From NCBI GenBank assembly GCA_900754535.1, contig CAAEDF010000145.1, positions 1 to 8,067 on the forward strand: a stretch of DNA of 8,067 nt, read 5' to 3'. The notes beneath the pieces were generated by a model, which saw only the letters and a list, made by a program, of their open reading frames with translations, made no database searches and was not told the origin of the DNA. The DNA is from Clostridia bacterium (GTDB lineage: Bacteria; Bacillota; Clostridia; Oscillospirales; CAG-382). Of this stretch, positions 6,386 to 8,067 are shown piece after piece (position 1 is the stretch's first letter; every line of letters begins with the position of its first letter). Position numbers and translations under genes: made by a program.

Positions 6386-7756
6386 ATGAAAGACAACATC
6401 CCCTACAAAATCTACCTGACTGAAGACGAGATGCCCAAGGAATGGTACAACGTCCGCGCGGACATGAAAAACAAGCCCGCGCCGCTTCTCAACCCGGCGA
6501 CTCTGCAGCCGATGGGCTTTGACGACCTGCGCGCCGTGTTCTGCGACGAGCTGGTAAAGCAGGAGCTGGACAATGATACGGCGTATTTCAAAATACCCGA
6601 GGAGATTCGCGATTTCTACAAGATGTACCGGCCGTCTCCGCTGGTACGCGCATATTGCCTGGAAGAAAAGCTTGATACCCCCGCGAAAATATACTACAAG
6701 TTCGAGGGTAACAACACCTCCGGCAGCCACAAGCTCAACTCTGCCATAGCGCAGGCTTATTATGCGAAAAAGCAGGGCCTTAAGGGAGTGACGACCGAAA
6801 CGGGCGCCGGCCAGTGGGGCACCGCTCTGTCGATGGCCTGTGCGTATCTGGGTCTGGACTGCAAGGTGTTCATGGTAAAAACCAGCTACGAACAGAAACC
6901 CTTCCGCCGCGAGGTGATGCGCACTTACGGCGCAAGCGTCACTCCGTCCCCCTCCGATACCACGGCTGTGGGACGCAAGATGCTGGAGGAATTCCCGGGC
7001 ACCGGCGGCTCGCTCGGCTGCGCGATATCCGAAGCGGTGGAGGTGGCCGTGTCTACGCAGGGCTATCGTTATGTGCTGGGCAGCGTGCTCAACCAGGTGC
7101 TGCTGCACCAAAGCATAATCGGGCTTGAAAGCAAGGCGGCAATGGACAAATACGGTGTAAAGCCCGATATAATAATCGGCTGCGCCGGCGGCGGCTCGAA
7201 TCTGGGCGGTCTGATTTCACCCTTTATGGGCGAAAAGCTCAGGGGAGAGGCGGATTACCGCATAATAGCGGTGGAGCCGGCTTCCTGCCCCAGCTTTACG
7301 AGAGGCGTTTTTGCCTATGATTTCTGCGACACGGGCATGGTCTGCCCGCTTGCGAAGATGTATACGCTCGGCAGCGGATTCATGCCGTCTCCCATTCATG
7401 CCGGCGGTCTCAGGTATCACGGAATGAGCGGCGTGCTGTCGCAGCTTTATCATGACGGGCTTATGGAAGCGCGTTCGGTATCGCAGACCGAGGTGTTTGA
7501 GGCGGCGGAACAGTTTGCACGCTGCGAGGGTATCCTTCCCGCGCCGGAAAGCAGCCATGCGATAAGGGCCGCTGTTGATGAGGCGCTTAAGTGCCGTGAG
7601 ACAGGCGAGGAAAAAACGATACTTTTCGGGCTTACCGGAACCGGATACTTCGACATGAAGGCGTATGAGCAATACAACGACGGCACAATGACCGATTATA
7701 TCCCGTCGGACGAAGAGCTTGCAAAAGGGTTTGCTTCTCTTCCCAAAGTTGAATAA
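6386..7756 (+). CDS. trpB: TrpB2-type tryptophan synthase beta chain (stand-alone, PLP-dependent)
   Basis: 456 residues from ATG 6386. Predicted cytoplasmic PLP enzyme joining indole and L-serine to L-tryptophan. PLP-binding Lys116 lies in NTSGSHKLNSA (110-120); the catalytic Glu138 is in ETGAGQWG (138-145); the phosphate-binding loop is GCAGGGSN (265-272). The long N-terminus (DEMPKEWYNV, MYRPSPLVRA) and GSHKLNSA mark the TrpB2/TrpB-like subfamily, longer than the roughly 400-residue TrpB1 that pairs with TrpA. No trpA or other trp gene lies in the window, and a strong terminator follows, so the gene is monocistronic here; indole salvage is a reasonable inference. The start is set by AAAGGA (6368-6373, spacing 12); the upstream TTG at 6350 lies in the terminator tail and is rejected. 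Expression should respond to uncharged tRNA-Trp through the T-box. Assigning true tryptophan synthase activity rests on family similarity. Confidence 0.93.
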   Translation: MKDNIPYKIYLTEDEMPKEWYNVRADMKNKPAPLLNPATLQPMGFDDLRAVFCDELVKQELDNDTAYFKIPEEIRDFYKMYRPSPLVRAYCLEEKLDTPAKIYYKFEGNNTSGSHKLNSAIAQAYYAKKQGLKGVTTETGAGQWGTALSMACAYLGLDCKVFMVKTSYEQKPFRREVMRTYGASVTPSPSDTTAVGRKMLEEFPGTGGSLGCAISEAVEVAVSTQGYRYVLGSVLNQVLLHQSIIGLESKAAMDKYGVKPDIIIGCAGGGSNLGGLISPFMGEKLRGEADYRIIAVEPASCPSFTRGVFAYDFCDTGMVCPLAKMYTLGSGFMPSPIHAGGLRYHGMSGVLSQLYHDGLMEARSVSQTEVFEAAEQFARCEGILPAPESSHAIRAAVDEALKCRETGEEKTILFGLTGTGYFDMKAYEQYNDGTMTDYIPSDEELAKGFASLPKVE

Positions 7757-7787
7757 AAAAACCGGTCCGTATCTGCGGACAGAAAAA

Positions 7788-7828
7788 GCGGGGGCGCCGT
7801 ATTTCCGGCGCCCCCGCCGGCGTTTTGT
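7788..7828. terminator. Strong bidirectional terminator between trpB2 and the HlyC/CorC gene
   Basis: Perfect 12-bp GC-rich stem GCGGGGGCGCCG (7788-7799) / CGGCGCCCCCGC (7806-7817) with loop TATTTC. On the + strand a GCCGGCG spacer then TTTTGTT follows; on the - strand CTTTTTCT follows directly. It lies 31 bases after the trpB2 stop and about 77 bases after the stop of the convergent gene, so it probably serves both, more strongly in the minus direction. A small GTCCG/CGGAC hairpin (7765-7780) precedes it. Confidence 0.92.
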
Positions 7829-7894
7829 TGCAGTCTGTGTACGGTGTCCGAAAATGAATCCTTTGCCGGACGACCGCCTTCGGACGGAAGCATG

Positions 7895-8067
7895 TCATTC
7901 CTGCTCGTCCGTCTCCTCGGTTATAAGCACTTTTACTTCTATTTCCTCCACACGCTTGAGGTTGGTCTTGGCAACCGTTATCTCAAGATTGTCAAACGCA
8001 AACGAATCGCCCTCCGCCGGAAGCCTGCCCAGCTCCTCTATGACCCATCCGCTTACCGTGTTTGACA
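7895..8067 (-). CDS. HlyC/CorC (CNNM-like) family transporter, C-terminal end (5' part outside window)
   Basis: Reading the minus strand from 8065 to TGA 7897-7895 gives 56 residues with no start codon, because the gene begins beyond the window. They contain NTVSGWVIEELGRLP, then EGDSFAFDNLEITVAK and RVEEIEVKVL, the pattern of the CorC/HlyC transporter-associated domain that ends hemolysin-C/CorC/CNNM proteins after their CBS pair. Members are membrane proteins linked to magnesium or other cation transport and resistance; none of the membrane or CBS portion is visible here. The extreme C-terminus is acidic (EETDEQE). The gene converges on trpB2 and probably ends at the hairpin at 7788-7817. 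Confidence 0.85.
   Translation of the reverse strand, partial: SNTVSGWVIEELGRLPAEGDSFAFDNLEITVAKTNLKRVEEIEVKVLITEETDEQE

Noticed and set aside
6194..7111. 305-residue minus-strand ORF opposite the T-box and trpB2
   Set aside because: It overlaps the riboswitch and a clearly recognised gene and has a His/Arg-rich composition typical of a shadow frame.
7844..8065. 73-residue + strand ORF at the right edge
   Set aside because: It is the shadow of the minus-strand HlyC/CorC C-terminus, whose conserved residues read clearly in the other strand.
1..8067. CRISPR array, tRNA/rRNA gene, insertion sequence, prophage or toxin-antitoxin pair
   Set aside because: No regularly spaced repeats, cloverleaf, terminal inverted repeats, transposase, phage or paired small toxin/antitoxin genes could be seen on either strand.

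Overview
The window looks like a chromosomal stretch of a Gram-positive Bacillota bacterium, most likely a member of the Clostridia. The reasons are a complete T-box riboswitch, consensus sigma-A promoters, purine-rich ribosome binding sites, a Lys-rich signal peptide followed by a dockerin-type segment, and a Tex / polysaccharide deacetylase / MATE / HlyC-CorC gene set. Base composition is moderate to slightly GC-rich in all genes. I see no abrupt change that would mark an island, and no tRNA, rRNA, insertion sequence, phage gene or CRISPR array.

Layout, left to right: the 3' end of a Tex-type RNA-binding protein (+, 1-241); a membrane-anchored NodB-type polysaccharide deacetylase (+, 326-1282); a bidirectional terminator (1376-1417); a convergent PAP2-type membrane phosphatase (-, 1468-2145); a 314-base divergent control region holding two well-formed promoters and an unexplained terminator-like hairpin; a MATE efflux transporter (+, about 2526-3878); a secreted DUF4127 protein carrying a dockerin-like segment (+, 3995-6028); a tryptophan T-box leader with a perfect consensus promoter (6048-6351); a stand-alone TrpB2-type tryptophan synthase beta chain (+, 6386-7756); a strong bidirectional terminator (7788-7817); and the 3' end of an HlyC/CorC-family transporter gene entering from the right edge on the minus strand (7895-8067).

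The best-supported regulatory unit is the T-box plus trpB2. A UGG specifier sits in the Stem I specifier loop, and the acceptor-binding bulge reads UGGC, which fits the G discriminator base of bacterial tRNA-Trp. The antiterminator and terminator compete for the same strand, so trpB2 should be expressed when uncharged tRNA-Trp accumulates. The other genes are mostly envelope or surface functions that appear to be transcribed separately.

I found no defence system, toxin module or clearly new multigene system. The most unusual items are the DUF4127 protein with a signal peptide and a half-degenerate dockerin segment, the Trp-specific T-box controlling a stand-alone TrpB2, and the orphan hairpin between the divergent promoters.
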